From Bacillus sp. SB49 (lineage in GTDB: Bacteria; Bacillota; Bacilli; Bacillales; Halobacillaceae), in assembly GCF_000469135.2 (NCBI RefSeq), contig NZ_CP048117.1, positions 2,455,501-2,519,500 of the forward strand: a stretch of DNA of 64,000 nt, written 5' to 3'. Every line of letters starts with the position of its first letter. The first letter of the stretch is position 1. A program made the position numbers and the translations under genes. Shown piece by piece: positions 17,555 to 27,400 of the stretch. The notes under the pieces are model-generated. The model did no database searches and was not told where the DNA came from. It saw nothing but the letters and a program-made list of their open reading frames with translations.

Positions 17555-19273
17555 CTACTGATGGATGTTCCATTTATCCATCAACTGTTGTTTCGTCCAT
17601 GTATTCATTACTGTATCCTTCCTGAGCCAGCCCTTACGCACCGCACCTACCCCGATCCTCATATGATCCAGCATCGGATAGCTGTGGGCATCCGTGTTGA
17701 TGGCAATACTCGCACCTGCTTCCTGCGCTTTCATCAACCACTCCCAGCTTAAATCAAGCCGGTTCGGATTAGCATTTAACTCAAGAATGGTTCCGGTCTC
17801 CACCGCGCCTTTAATCAATGCATCCAAATCTACAGCATACCCATCCCGCCGACCGATCAGCCTGCCTGTCGGGTGGGCAATCATATGAACGTTAGGGTTC
17901 TCAAGCGCTGCCCACATCCGTTTCATAATGTCATCTGCCGATTGAGAAAAGCTGGAGTGAATGGAAGCGATGACGAAATCCATTTCCTGCAAAAACTCAT
18001 CCGGGAAATCCAGGCTACCATCGGGAAGGATATCCATCTCTACTCCTGCAAAAATATGAAAGTCTTCCATTTCGGCATTGATCTTATTTATTTCTTCCCT
18101 CTGCAGCCTCAGTCTTTCCTCATCAAGGCCGTTGGCTACTTTCAAATACTTGGAGTGATCGGTGATGGAAATATACTCGTATCCTTTGGAACGGGCCTTT
18201 TCGGCCATCTCTTTGATCGATTGAGCACCATCGCTCCAAGTCGAGTGCATATGGAGATCCCCACGGATATCGGATAACTCAATAAGATCAACGGGCTCTT
18301 TAAAGCGCTCTACTTCTCCGTAATTCTCTCTGACTTCCGGCGGTATGAAATGAAGACCAAAGTGACGGAAGAACTCTTCTTCGCTTTCGAACGTTTGGAT
18401 TTCCCCGCTTTCAGCATTCTCTATGCCATATTCACTGATCTTTTCGTTCCTTGTTTTGGCGAGCTGTCTCATGGCCACATTATGATCCTTCGACCCTGTA
18501 AAATGATGCAGGGTCGTAACGAATTCATCAGGAGCAACAATGCGGAAATCGATGCCGATGTCATATCCTTCATGGACGACAATCGATACTTTCGTTTCGC
18601 CGGAAGCGATAACTTCTTTGATGTCCGGATAAGCGAGAAGCTCGTCTCTCGTAGCTGCAGGGTCTTCAGAAGCGATGATAAAATCAAGATCCTTAATCGT
18701 CTCTCTCATCCTCCTGAGGCTCCCTGCTCTGGAATAACGATGGAAAGTATTTGCACTCGCAAGAAATGCTTCAATTTTCTCAGCCAGCGGCAGCATGACG
18801 GCAACAGGGAGACGCTCAGGTCGGGAATGAGCGTCTTCTAATGCCTTCAGCATCTTCTCGGCAGATTTCTTACCGAAGCCTTCCAATGCCTCCACTTTTC
18901 CGCTTTCCAACGCTTCCTTCAGAGATTCTGCATCCGTTACGCCCAATTGTTGATAGAGCTTGGCCAGTTTCTTTCCACCGAGTCCCTGTAGGTTTAAAAG
19001 AGGGACAAGGCCTGCCGGCACTTCCGCCTGAAGCTGCTGCAGCGTTTCCGAGGTTTCAGCCGCCACATACTCATCAATAACGGCAGCTGTGCCTTTCCCG
19101 ATCCCTTTCATTTTCGTAAAATCATCTATTTCACTTAAAGAGCGATCATCGCGCTCTAATGCCTGAGCGGCTTTACGGTAAGCGGAAATCTTGAAAGGGT
19201 TCTCCCCTTTCAGTTCCAGATAGACGGCAATCGTCTCCAGTAATTTGATGACTTGCTTCTTATCGACGGCCAT
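17555..19273 (-). CDS. polX: DNA polymerase/3'-5' exonuclease PolX
   Basis: Family X repair polymerase, 572 residues. Order: helix-hairpin-helix region (about 20-140, MKGIGKGTAAVIDEY), nucleotidyltransferase palm with GSLRRMRETIKDLDFIIAS carrying the acidic residues, then a C-terminal PHP exonuclease domain starting HMHSTWSDG (about 340) and including ITDHSKYLKVANGLDE and INTDAHS. It fills short gaps and acts in base excision repair. The ATG at 19273 (AAGGAG, 8 bases) is better than the GTG three codons upstream. It is the first gene of the polX-mutSB-yshE operon. Confidence 0.95.
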   Translation of the reverse strand: MAVDKKQVIKLLETIAVYLELKGENPFKISAYRKAAQALERDDRSLSEIDDFTKMKGIGKGTAAVIDEYVAAETSETLQQLQAEVPAGLVPLLNLQGLGGKKLAKLYQQLGVTDAESLKEALESGKVEALEGFGKKSAEKMLKALEDAHSRPERLPVAVMLPLAEKIEAFLASANTFHRYSRAGSLRRMRETIKDLDFIIASEDPAATRDELLAYPDIKEVIASGETKVSIVVHEGYDIGIDFRIVAPDEFVTTLHHFTGSKDHNVAMRQLAKTRNEKISEYGIENAESGEIQTFESEEEFFRHFGLHFIPPEVRENYGEVERFKEPVDLIELSDIRGDLHMHSTWSDGAQSIKEMAEKARSKGYEYISITDHSKYLKVANGLDEERLRLQREEINKINAEMEDFHIFAGVEMDILPDGSLDFPDEFLQEMDFVIASIHSSFSQSADDIMKRMWAALENPNVHMIAHPTGRLIGRRDGYAVDLDALIKGAVETGTILELNANPNRLDLSWEWLMKAQEAGASIAINTDAHSYPMLDHMRIGVGAVRKGWLRKDTVMNTWTKQQLMDKWNIHQ

Positions 19274-19319
19274 TCCAACCACTCCTTGTTCCTATAATCT
19301 TTATTTCTGAATAAAAAAA

Positions 19320-19343
19320 CCGCCATGATCGAAATCATAGCGG
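19320..19343 (-). terminator. Terminator of zapA-cvpA
   Basis: Stem CCGCTATGAT/ATCATGGCGG (one G-U pair) with a four-base loop, then a T7 run on the minus strand. It separates cvpA from polX. Confidence 0.85.
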
Positions 19344-19374
19344 CTCCACCTGCATCTCCTCTAAACACGTCTCA

Positions 19375-19917
19375 TCAGCCGGCTACACGGTCGATCCACA
19401 GTGTTTTCAACTGATCGGAAAACACTGGTGTATGTTCTATAATCAGCTGCCCAAGTATCGAGCTGTCCAACGCGTTCTGGACACCTGCTGCGGGAACGAG
19501 TGCGGCTATATACAATACAATGAAAAGAATCACGTAGTTCTCGACAAAACCGAGGATTCCGCCTAATAACGTATTAATGGAACTCAATATCGGAAGTTCG
19601 GAGACGAAGTCCAGCATGGAAGCGATAATATGAAGAATAATCTTTGCTCCGAAGAATAGGATGGCAAAGGCTATCGCATTGTAAAATGCCTGTTCAAGGG
19701 GAAGATCGTTCAAAAACACGGCCCATGAAGAGTCCGCCGGCAGTTCCGGATAAGGAACCCATAGCGTCAGCTTAGGCGCAAGGTCATCATAGTAAATGAC
19801 AGCAACAACGAAAGCTACCACAAAACCGATTAAATGAAATAATTGCAATATGAAGCCTCTCTTGAGCCCGGTTATGACTCCGATCAGCAATAGAAATAGT
19901 ATAAGTAAATCAATCAT
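19375..19917 (-). CDS. CvpA family membrane protein
   Basis: Membrane protein of 180 residues with four predicted helices, of the CvpA family (B. subtilis YshB). The opening MIDLLILFLLLIGVITGLKRG and the middle segment LDFVSELPILSSINTLLGGILG are typical. The family is named after colicin V production in E. coli; its role in Bacillus is unknown. The start overlaps the end of zapA by 8 bases, so translation is coupled. Confidence 0.9.
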   Translation of the reverse strand: MIDLLILFLLLIGVITGLKRGFILQLFHLIGFVVAFVVAVIYYDDLAPKLTLWVPYPELPADSSWAVFLNDLPLEQAFYNAIAFAILFFGAKIILHIIASMLDFVSELPILSSINTLLGGILGFVENYVILFIVLYIAALVPAAGVQNALDSSILGQLIIEHTPVFSDQLKTLWIDRVAG

Positions 19918-20197
19918 TGTCCTTCTCTTCCTCTATCTTATCAATATAGTTCATGAGTTCTGTACACTCATCTTTCAGCTTTATATACTCATTCATTGTG
20001 TTGACAGCGGTCAAAACGGCCAGCTTTGCTGTATCTAGACTAGGGTTTGCTTCATGGATTTCACGCATTTTCTGGTCCACAAGACTAGATACCATACGGA
20101 TATGATGGGGCTCTTCATGACCAACTATAGTGTAAGATCTCCTGTTGATCTCCACTGTAATTCTTTTTTTCTCTTGGTCTGACTGCGACACATTCAT
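19910..20197 (-). CDS. zapA: Cell division protein ZapA
   Basis: FtsZ-associated protein of 95 residues that bundles FtsZ filaments at the division site. The N-terminal beta domain (KKRITVEINRRSYTIVGHEEP) and the helical segment (HIRMVSSLVDQKMREI, LDTAKLAVLTAVNTMNEY) match Bacillus ZapA, and a short coiled coil follows. The start is uncertain: ATG at 20197, or GTG at 20191 (MSQ), which fits the family N-terminus and has better spacing to TAGGGGGT. Confidence 0.92.
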   Translation of the reverse strand: MNVSQSDQEKKRITVEINRRSYTIVGHEEPHHIRMVSSLVDQKMREIHEANPSLDTAKLAVLTAVNTMNEYIKLKDECTELMNYIDKIEEEKDND

Positions 20198-20346
20198 ACC
20201 CCCTAGTTTCTCTCAATCCTAAACTTTATATTAACATGAAGGCTGACAATTAGGAAACCAATATACATGTTTTTCACAAATGTTCTCTTTTTCCAATCCC
20301 TTTGCTATACTGTTCCTATCCTAGAAGTAACAGAAAGGAATGCCTT

Positions 20347-21282
20347 ATGCCCCAAGTCGTACTAAAAGTAACCTCTACCAAAATAGAAGAGATGAAAGCT
20401 CATTATAGAAGCCAGAAGAAAGCGACACCTGCCAATGCCGTTTTTGCTGCTAAAACAAGCGCATGCACCATCACCGCTTATCGATCAGGAAAAGTATTAT
20501 TCCAGGGAAGCAGACCTGAGGAGGAAGCTTCCAAGTGGGGATCTCCCATTACCTCAAGTGCACCTTCCAAAAAAGCCGGGGCAGGCAGACATGCGTATCA
20601 CCCGGAAGAAAGCCTCTTCACCAGTTCCCATATCGGATCGGACGAAGCGGGTACCGGCGATTATTTCGGACCGATCACCGTAGCAGCTGCCTATGTCACA
20701 GCAGAGCAGGTTCCACAACTGAAGGCGATTGGAGTAAAGGACTCCAAACACTTATCCGATCCACAGATTACTGAACTGGCCAAAGACATTGTCCAGATGA
20801 AGATTCCCTACAGTCTTCTGCGACTACCAAACAAACGGTATAATCAATGGCAGCGAAGAGGTTGGAGTCAGGGCAAAATGAAAACCATGCTTCACCACCA
20901 GGCTCTGGACAAGCTCCTGAAAAAAATAGCACCGGTAAGGCCGCATGGAATTCTTATCGACCAGTTTTCTGAGCCGCATGTGTACCAAAAGCATTTGAAG
21001 AGTGAGAACTTTACGCTTCAGGATAATGTTTATTTCATGACGAAAGCAGAAAGCTATTCCATCGCCGTTGCAGCGGCATCGATCCTTGCAAGGTCCGCAT
21101 TCGTTAAAGCAATGAACACTTTAGAATTCGATACCGGTCTACCGATACCGAAAGGAGCTTCTTCCAAAGTCGATCAGGCCGCCGCGGCCGTTATCGAGGC
21201 TTATGGAGAAGAAAAGCTGGAAGAATTAGCGAAGGTGCACTTCGCCAACACGCAGAAAGCGAAAAAACTAGTCCGTCCATAA
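20347..21282 (+). CDS. rnhC: Ribonuclease HIII
   Basis: Type 2 RNase H of 311 residues that cleaves RNA in RNA-DNA hybrids. The N-terminal TBP-like substrate-binding domain (about 1-80) and the catalytic domain starting GSDEAGTGDYFGPI (D99, E100) are clear, with KDSKHLSD and the later ILIDQFSEP carrying further acidic residues. The ATG at 20347 follows AGAAAGGA by 7 bases; an upstream in-frame ATG lacks such a site. A TATACT -10 lies at about 20306. It is divergent from zapA, as in B. subtilis. Confidence 0.95.
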   Translation: MPQVVLKVTSTKIEEMKAHYRSQKKATPANAVFAAKTSACTITAYRSGKVLFQGSRPEEEASKWGSPITSSAPSKKAGAGRHAYHPEESLFTSSHIGSDEAGTGDYFGPITVAAAYVTAEQVPQLKAIGVKDSKHLSDPQITELAKDIVQMKIPYSLLRLPNKRYNQWQRRGWSQGKMKTMLHHQALDKLLKKIAPVRPHGILIDQFSEPHVYQKHLKSENFTLQDNVYFMTKAESYSIAVAAASILARSAFVKAMNTLEFDTGLPIPKGASSKVDQAAAAVIEAYGEEKLEELAKVHFANTQKAKKLVRP

Positions 21283-21285
21283 ATT

Positions 21286-21320
21286 AAAAGAGGAACCTCC
21301 GGAAAGGAGGTTCCTCTTTT
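21286..21320. terminator. Bidirectional terminator of rnhC and pheST
   Basis: Perfect 15-bp stem AAAAGAGGAACCTCC/GGAGGTTCCTCTTTT with a GGAAA loop, between the convergent genes rnhC and pheT, with A/T tracts at both ends. Confidence 0.92.
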
Positions 21321-21331
21321 CTTCTATTATA

Positions 21332-23758
21332 TTATCCACGCAGTTCAGCCTGATGCTGATCTTTTACAGCAGCAAGGATCTTCTCGTGTGCTGTTTCTAC
21401 TTCCTCGTCCTTCAACGTACGGACTGGATCAAGGTAAAGCAGATTGAAGGCAAGTGATTTCTTCCCTTCTTCCAGGTGTTCTCCCTGATATACGTCAAAT
21501 ACTTGAACATTCTGAACGAGAGGATATCCCGCCTGCTCAATGGTAGCTTGTATGTCACCGGCAAACACTTCTTCGTCCACGACGAGAGCAATATCCCTTG
21601 ATACTGACGGATGTCTTGGAATAGCACGGAACGTCTCTTCTTTTTCATACTGCTCAAACAGTGCCTCTAAGTTAATATCGAAGACGAACGTCTCTTTTAA
21701 TCCAAGCTCTTTTTGGAGCTTCGGATGAATTTGTCCTATGAAACCGACAGTATTCCCACCACAGCGGATGACAGCGGTTCTCCCTGGGTGGAGATCCTCA
21801 AGTTTTGCTTTTTCATAAGTGAAAGATATACCCAGCAGATTGCTCAACCCTTCCACCATTCCTTTTGCAACAAAGAAGTCGGCCGCTTTCTTTTCCTGCT
21901 GCCATGGATGAACCAGCCATTGGCCTGTCAAAGCTCCGGAAGCGCGGAGCACTTCATCCGGCTGTTTCGTCACTTTCTCTTCCTCAGTAACAAACACTGT
22001 CCCGACTTCATAGTAAGCAATATTTTCCTGTTTTCTCGCTACGTTGTAGGAAAGAGACTCCAGTAATTCCGGAAGCAGACTTAAACGCAGGGAGCCATGA
22101 TCTTCACTCATCGGCATAGCCAGGTCTACGGAACCCTTCGCCTTTGCCTTAATCTCCGGACTTACCAATTGATGCACTTTATTCTTATGTGTCAGGGAGT
22201 ACGTGATCGTCTCATGCAGACCGGCACCTTGCAGGTACGCTTTCACTTTACGTTTAAGCGCTTGACGAGTTGTCAATCCGCCTGCCTGAGATGCGCCTTG
22301 CGGCAACGTGTACGGAAGGTTGTCATAACCGTAAATACGAGCAACTTCCTCAAGAATATCCTCGAAGGACGTGATGTCTCCTCGTCTTGTAGGAACAGAG
22401 ATTGTAAATACTTCCTCTTTCTGCTCGTAGCCGAATTGAAGACGGCGAAGAATGTCTGCGATTTCCCCGGCGGATATTTCCGTACCTAAACGGGCGTTGA
22501 TACGATCTGTTTCTATGGTTACTTGTTTCTCGGATTTGTCGAGTTCATCAAAACGGACCACTCCGTCCAGTACCGTCCCCCCAGCATATTCGGCAAGAAG
22601 TTCACATGCACGTTTCCCTGCACGTTCCACGCGGTTGGGATCGACACCTTTCTCGAAACGGCTGCTGGACTCGCTTCTTAAGCCGTGATCTTTGGATGCC
22701 TGACGCACAACAGCTGGAGCGAAGTAGGCGGCCTCCAAAAGGATCGTCGTTGTATCATCCTGGACCTCGGAATGCGCACCACCCATGACTCCTGCGATGG
22801 CATGCGGCTTGGATCCATTCGTAATGACAAGGTGGCCGGCACTCAGTTCGCGCTCCTGGCCATCCAGCGTTTCTATCGTTTCTCCTTCTTCTGCACGACG
22901 AGTCACGATTTCTTTCGATCCGAAACGATCATAATCGAAGGCGTGAAGGGGCTGCCCGTATTCCATCAAGACATAGTTCGTGATATCGACAACGTTATTA
23001 ATAGGACGTATGCCTGCCGCAGTCAAACGATTACGCATCCAGAGCGGGGAAGGTCCCACTGTCACATCCTTAATTACAAACGCACCGTAATACGGGTTTG
23101 CTTCCTGATCCTCTACCTTTACAGAAATGTAGTCGGATGCTTTCTCATCCGATGTCTCCACGTGCTCTTCTGCTAATTGGTATTCACCGTCAATGGCTGC
23201 TGCTACCTCGTAGGCAACACCGGCCATGCTCATTGCATCCGCCCGGTTCGGAGTCAAACCGAGTTCGATGATCAGATCGTCGAGATTTAAAAGGGAAACA
23301 GCGTCCGCTCCCACTTCTGCATCTTCTGGAAACACAAATATTCCGTCCACATACTCCTTCGGTACGTCTTTCTCATCCACACCAAGTTCCTGAAGCGAAC
23401 AGATCATACCATTGGAGACTTCTCCGCGCAGTTTAGTTTTTTTGATTTTAAAATTACCCGGCAGAACAGCTCCCGGAGCAGCCACCGCTACTTTCTGACC
23501 TTCTCCAATGTTTGGAGCTCCGCAGACAATTTGAAGCGTTTCTTCTCCTACATCCACCTGACAAAGGTTAAGTTTATCCGCATTCGGATGCTGTAGGCAG
23601 GATTGCACGTGTCCGACAACCACACCGGTGACATTTTCGGCTACCGGCTCCACGCTTTCCACTTCAATTCCTGTTTTCGTTATAATTTCAGCCAGCTCTT
23701 CAGGCTTATACGCGCTGACATCAATATATTCTTGTAACCAATTTAGTGATACGAGCAT
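21332..23758 (-). CDS. pheT: Phenylalanine-tRNA ligase beta subunit
   Basis: Beta subunit (808 residues) of the alpha2-beta2 synthetase. Domains in order: EMAP-type tRNA-binding domain (about 40-155), B3/B4 editing domain (about 210-390, with TPNRADAMS before it), B5 domain (about 405-475), class II-like core, and C-terminal FDX-ACB domain (about 715-808, PRHPSVSRDIALVVDE). It removes Tyr mischarged onto tRNA-Phe. It lies 16 bases after pheS and is controlled by the pheS T-box. Confidence 0.97.
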   Translation of the reverse strand: MLVSLNWLQEYIDVSAYKPEELAEIITKTGIEVESVEPVAENVTGVVVGHVQSCLQHPNADKLNLCQVDVGEETLQIVCGAPNIGEGQKVAVAAPGAVLPGNFKIKKTKLRGEVSNGMICSLQELGVDEKDVPKEYVDGIFVFPEDAEVGADAVSLLNLDDLIIELGLTPNRADAMSMAGVAYEVAAAIDGEYQLAEEHVETSDEKASDYISVKVEDQEANPYYGAFVIKDVTVGPSPLWMRNRLTAAGIRPINNVVDITNYVLMEYGQPLHAFDYDRFGSKEIVTRRAEEGETIETLDGQERELSAGHLVITNGSKPHAIAGVMGGAHSEVQDDTTTILLEAAYFAPAVVRQASKDHGLRSESSSRFEKGVDPNRVERAGKRACELLAEYAGGTVLDGVVRFDELDKSEKQVTIETDRINARLGTEISAGEIADILRRLQFGYEQKEEVFTISVPTRRGDITSFEDILEEVARIYGYDNLPYTLPQGASQAGGLTTRQALKRKVKAYLQGAGLHETITYSLTHKNKVHQLVSPEIKAKAKGSVDLAMPMSEDHGSLRLSLLPELLESLSYNVARKQENIAYYEVGTVFVTEEEKVTKQPDEVLRASGALTGQWLVHPWQQEKKAADFFVAKGMVEGLSNLLGISFTYEKAKLEDLHPGRTAVIRCGGNTVGFIGQIHPKLQKELGLKETFVFDINLEALFEQYEKEETFRAIPRHPSVSRDIALVVDEEVFAGDIQATIEQAGYPLVQNVQVFDVYQGEHLEEGKKSLAFNLLYLDPVRTLKDEEVETAHEKILAAVKDQHQAELRG

Positions 23759-23774
23759 GATTCAGTTCCTCCCC

Positions 23775-24809
23775 TTATGCTTTATGATACTGCTCAATAA
23801 ATCGAATATCGTTTGTGTAGAAGTGACGGATATCGTCTACTCCGTATTTCAGCATGGCAATTCGCTCCGGTCCCATACCGAATGCAAATCCGGAATATTC
23901 TTTCGGATCGTATCCAGCCATCTCCAGAACGTTCGGGTGAACCATTCCACCTCCGAGAATTTCGATCCAGCCGGTTCCTTTACAAACGGAACAACCATTA
24001 CCCCCGCACACTTTACAGGAAATATCCATTTCCACAGAGGGTTCTGTGAATGGGAAGAAGCTTGGACGTAGGCGGATTTCACGGTCGGAACCGAACATCT
24101 GCTTGGCAAATGCGTTCAGGACACCTTTCAAGTCACTCATGCGCACATCTTTATCGACAAGAAGTCCTTCAATCTGAGTAAATTGGTGAGAGTGTGTCGC
24201 ATCGTCCGTATCACGACGGTACACTTTCCCCGGACAGATCATTTTGACCGGTTCGTTACCGTTTTTTGCCCCCATTGTACGAGCCTGTACAGGAGAAGTG
24301 TGGGTTCGCATCAGCAGCTCTTCCGTCACATAGAAGGAATCCTGCATATCGCGTGCCGGGTGCCCCTTCGGAAGATTCAAGGCTTCGAAATTGTAGTAAT
24401 CCGTCTCCACTTCCGGACCTTCTTTAATTTCAAATCCCATCCCAATAAATAAATCCTCGATTTCTTCAACGATGCTTGTAAGCAGATGAGGACCTCCGAC
24501 TTGGACAGGTCGTCCCGGAAGCGTCACATCAATACTCTCTTCTTCCAGCTGTTTCTCAAGCGCTTCGTCCTCCAGTTTCGTTTGTTTCGTTTCAATTGCC
24601 GCAGCAATGTTCTCACGGACATCATTCGCTAGCTGTCCGATGACCGGACGTTCTTCTTTGCATAGTTTCCCCATTCCCCGCAGCACTTCTGTGATCGGGC
24701 CTTTCTTACCTAAGTACTCGACACGGATATCTTTCAACCCTTGGACAGCTTCTGCAGCATCTACTTTCTGCAAAGCTTCCTGCTTCAACTGTTCTAAACG
24801 TTCCTTCAT
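23775..24809 (-). CDS. pheS: Phenylalanine-tRNA ligase alpha subunit
   Basis: Catalytic class II subunit of 344 residues. It has the N-terminal coiled coil (about 1-90) that binds tRNA, motif 1 ([16 protein letters not shown]), motif 2 ([18 protein letters not shown]) with [10 protein letters not shown], and motif 3 ([18 protein letters not shown]). It forms Phe-AMP and charges tRNA-Phe. It is the first gene of pheST, downstream of a T-box leader. Confidence 0.97.
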   Translation of the reverse strand: MKERLEQLKQEALQKVDAAEAVQGLKDIRVEYLGKKGPITEVLRGMGKLCKEERPVIGQLANDVRENIAAAIETKQTKLEDEALEKQLEEESIDVTLPGRPVQVGGPHLLTSIVEEIEDLFIGMGFEIKEGPEVETDYYNFEALNLPKGHPARDMQDSFYVTEELLMRTHTSPVQARTMGAKNGNEPVKMICPGKVYRRDTDDATHSHQFTQIEGLLVDKDVRMSDLKGVLNAFAKQMFGSDREIRLRPSFFPFTEPSVEMDISCKVCGGNGCSVCKGTGWIEILGGGMVHPNVLEMAGYDPKEYSGFAFGMGPERIAMLKYGVDDIRHFYTNDIRFIEQYHKA

Positions 24810-24838
24810 GACTCCAACTCCTCCTTATGAATAAAAAT

Positions 24839-25100
24839 AAAAAAGCCTCCTCCCTGTAAAAAGGGACGAGACTTGTATGGTTGTTTCGCGGTACCACCCT
24901 TGTTGACACATTCTATGTGCCCACTTCGATTACAATAACGGACTTGGCATCCGGACCATTAAAGGTCAAGCTCCAGAGTGAAATTTCAATGAATGACACG
25001 TTGGGAACACTTACAGTCCAGGGCGTTCCCTCCCTCTTAACGATTTACATTCACCTACTAGGCTCTTTCTACGCTTATTAAACATATTTCATTCAACTGA
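24839..25100 (-). promoter_or_regulatory. T-box leader of pheST
   Basis: A tRNA-sensing riboswitch. The T-box AAGGGTGGTACCGCG ends at 24887. Downstream lies a terminator hairpin (GTCTCGTCCC at 24872-24863 against GGGAGGAGGC at 24854-24845) followed by a T6 run. Upstream is a long stem I region, in which a TTC at 24982-24980 is the likely Phe specifier. Uncharged tRNA-Phe would pair with the T-box bulge and favour the antiterminator. Confidence 0.9.
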
Positions 25101-25104
25101 ATAT

Positions 25105-25133
25105 ATTATAGTCAAAGATGAGCGTTCATGCAA
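25105..25133 (-). promoter_or_regulatory. Promoter of pheST
   Basis: TTGCAT (25133-25128), 17 bases, TATAAT (25110-25105), directly upstream of the T-box leader. The -35 hexamer reaches to the end of the upstream methyltransferase gene. Confidence 0.8.
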
Positions 25134-25135
25134 GT

Positions 25136-25870
25136 TCAGCTTTGCAGGTGATACATCAAAACAGCACCGGCTACGGCTACATTTAATGACTCAGCCCGGC
25201 CGTAAATTGGAATGTAGACTTTCTTCTCGGACTGCTCCAATAAGTGCTCTGCAATTCCCTGGCCCTCGTTTCCGACCAGCAGCGCCACTCGATCCGGGGT
25301 CTTCATATCCTTATAGGGCTTTGCTTCCTGCAGAGCCGCTGCCCAGATCTCGACACCTCCCGCTTTTAATTCATCCATAAACTCTGTAAGTTCACCAGTC
25401 AGGATGGGAAGATGAAAAATAGATCCCTGCGTTGCACGGATGACCTTATCGTTGAACGGATCCACTGATCCTGTTCCTAACAAAACCTGATCAAACCCGG
25501 CCGCGTCTGCCGTTCGAATCAACGTTCCGATATTACCCGGGTCCTGGACTGCATCAATCATGAGGGTCCTTTTCGCTGGAAGGAATTCGTACGTTTTTTG
25601 TTCGACAACCGCCGCAATGCCTTGTGGTGTTTCCGTTTCCGCAACCGCAGCAAATACCTGTGCGTCTACTTCTGTCACCTTGATTTCGGGCGGTGCTGTA
25701 AAGTCTGTTCCTTCACGTCTTATGAGTTCAAGGACTGTCCAATCACTTGCAAGGACTTCCTCCACCAGATGATGTCCTTCCACCAGGAATTGACCTGTCT
25801 GTTTTCTATATTTACGCTTATGCAGCTTTTTCCATTCTTTCACTTTGGTGTTTTGTACCGAAGTCAGCAT
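25136..25870 (-). CDS. ysgA: TrmH-family RNA 2'-O-methyltransferase
   Basis: SPOUT-fold methyltransferase of 244 residues. An N-terminal substrate-binding domain (about 1-95) is followed by the knotted catalytic domain with motif 1 (QDPGNIGTLIRTADAAGFDQVLL), motif 2 (LLVGNEGQGI) and motif 3 (IPIYGRAESLNVAVAGAVLMY). It probably methylates rRNA with S-adenosylmethionine. The exact target is not shown by sequence. It matches YsgA, the neighbour of pheS in B. subtilis. Confidence 0.92.
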   Translation of the reverse strand: MLTSVQNTKVKEWKKLHKRKYRKQTGQFLVEGHHLVEEVLASDWTVLELIRREGTDFTAPPEIKVTEVDAQVFAAVAETETPQGIAAVVEQKTYEFLPAKRTLMIDAVQDPGNIGTLIRTADAAGFDQVLLGTGSVDPFNDKVIRATQGSIFHLPILTGELTEFMDELKAGGVEIWAAALQEAKPYKDMKTPDRVALLVGNEGQGIAEHLLEQSEKKVYIPIYGRAESLNVAVAGAVLMYHLQS

Positions 25871-25974
25871 GTTATTCCCTCATTTACATGTTATTTCTCA
25901 ACTATCATACATAGCAAAGGCCGGGTTGGTCAAACTAAGGTGGAATATTACGCATAAGCAAGGAGGATGTTACG

Positions 25975-26190
25975 ATGAATTTGGATTTGAGAAGAGCTAT
26001 TCTGTCCAATGTGACCGGCCACAGTGCAGAGCAGCTGGAAGCGACGATCGATGATGCCATGCAAAAAGGCGAAGAGAAGACGTTACCAGGCCTTGGCGTT
26101 TTCTTCGAGACGCTTTGGAGAGAGTCTGATGAACAGGAAAGACAGGAAATTCTGGACACGCTTGAGCAAGGGTTAAGACAGACGAATTAA
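25975..26190 (+). CDS. sspI: Small acid-soluble spore protein SspI
   Basis: Minor spore protein of 71 residues, close to B. subtilis SspI (LRRAILSNVTGHSAEQLE, GEEKTLPGLGVFFE). It is made in the forespore. The start is preceded by AAGGAGG at 7 bases. CATACATA at about 25908 could be a sigma-G type -10, but I cannot pair it with a good -35. It is divergent from ysgA, as in B. subtilis. Confidence 0.95.
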   Translation: MNLDLRRAILSNVTGHSAEQLEATIDDAMQKGEEKTLPGLGVFFETLWRESDEQERQEILDTLEQGLRQTN

Positions 26191-26191
26191 T

Positions 26192-26226
26192 AAGAAAGCC
26201 AACCTGAAAATCAGGTTGGCTTTCTT
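26192..26226. terminator. Bidirectional terminator of sspI and the M42 peptidase gene
   Basis: Perfect 16-bp stem AAGAAAGCCAACCTGA/TCAGGTTGGCTTTCTT with a three-base loop between convergent genes. Confidence 0.9.
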
Positions 26227-26230
26227 CCCT

Positions 26231-27316
26231 TTACTGGAAGGTAATTTCTTTTACTTTATCTGCATCTAATCCTTTGATCACTTCCACGATTAAACGCACA
26301 GCATTCTCGAAGTCATCTCTATGGAGCATAGCAGCATGAGAATGGATATAACGTGTCGCAATCGTGATGGACAACGCAGGTACACCGTTGTGGCTCAAGT
26401 GAATGGAACCGGAATCCGTCCCCCCGCCGGGCATAGAGTCAAATTGATACGGGATGTTGTGTGCGTCTGCAGTATCTGTCACGAAGTCACGCAAACCTTT
26501 ATGAGAAACCATGGACGCATCATAAAGAATGATCTGTGGGCCGTCTCCCATTTTACTTGCAGCTTCTTTATCTGATACACCTGGTGTATCGCCGGCAATA
26601 CCGACATCGACACCGAAAGCAATATCAGGATTGATCATATTGGCAGAAGTACGGGCGCCTCGAAGACCTACTTCCTCCTGAACTGTCCCGACACCATAGA
26701 CGATGTTCGGATGCTTTTGCCCTTTCAACTGCTTAAGTACGTCAATCGCTATGGCACATCCGATACGGTTGTCCCATGCTTTAGCAAGGAGCATCTTCTC
26801 GTTCTTCATTTGGGTGAATTCAAAATATGGAACAACAGAATCCCCCGGCTTGACACCGAACTCTTCTGCTTCCTCCCTGCTGGATGCACCGATATCAATG
26901 AACATATCCTTCAAATCAACAGCTTTCTTACGCTGTTCTGCAGGAAGAATATGAGGCGGCTTGGAGCCGATGATCCCCGTCAGATCGCCTTTACGAGTCA
27001 TGATTGTCACACGTTGTGCGAGCATAACCTGACTCCACCAGCCTCCCACAGTCTGAAAATAGATATATCCATGATCGTCAATCCGGGTGACCATAAAGCC
27101 CACTTCATCCAAGTGACCAGCCACCATGATACTCGGGCCTTTTTTATTTCCGACTTTCTTGGCAACGAGGCTGCCAAGATTGTCCGTGAATACTTCGTCT
27201 GCGTATGGTGTGATATAACGTTTCATCACATCGCGAGCTTCACGTTCGTTTCCGGGCACACCTTTGGCATCTGTCAAATCCTTAAGCATATTCAACGTTT
27301 CATCTCTTTTAGACAT
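26231..27316 (-). CDS. ysdC: M42 family metallo-aminopeptidase
   Basis: Zinc or cobalt peptidase of 361 residues of the glutamyl/deblocking aminopeptidase family. Metal and catalytic residues are visible: GHLDEVGF (His and Asp), [15 protein letters not shown] (catalytic Glu pair), [10 protein letters not shown] and [13 protein letters not shown] near the C-terminus. It acts in the cytoplasm on oligopeptides, probably as a large multimer. The position equals B. subtilis YsdC. Confidence 0.94.
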   Translation of the reverse strand: MSKRDETLNMLKDLTDAKGVPGNEREARDVMKRYITPYADEVFTDNLGSLVAKKVGNKKGPSIMVAGHLDEVGFMVTRIDDHGYIYFQTVGGWWSQVMLAQRVTIMTRKGDLTGIIGSKPPHILPAEQRKKAVDLKDMFIDIGASSREEAEEFGVKPGDSVVPYFEFTQMKNEKMLLAKAWDNRIGCAIAIDVLKQLKGQKHPNIVYGVGTVQEEVGLRGARTSANMINPDIAFGVDVGIAGDTPGVSDKEAASKMGDGPQIILYDASMVSHKGLRDFVTDTADAHNIPYQFDSMPGGGTDSGSIHLSHNGVPALSITIATRYIHSHAAMLHRDDFENAVRLIVEVIKGLDADKVKEITFQ

Positions 27317-27400
27317 ATGTACTGCATCCTCCTTTACTCATTCCAACCATATTATAACCTCTTTAAAGCGATTTCACAAAAAATTGCGTCTATTATTCCT

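Noticed and set aside
24839-25100. Pair of hairpins upstream of pheS taken first as a novel RNA
   Set aside because: The T-box core and the terminator/antiterminator arrangement identify it as a normal tRNA-sensing T-box leader; the same holds for 32970-33245 before thrS.
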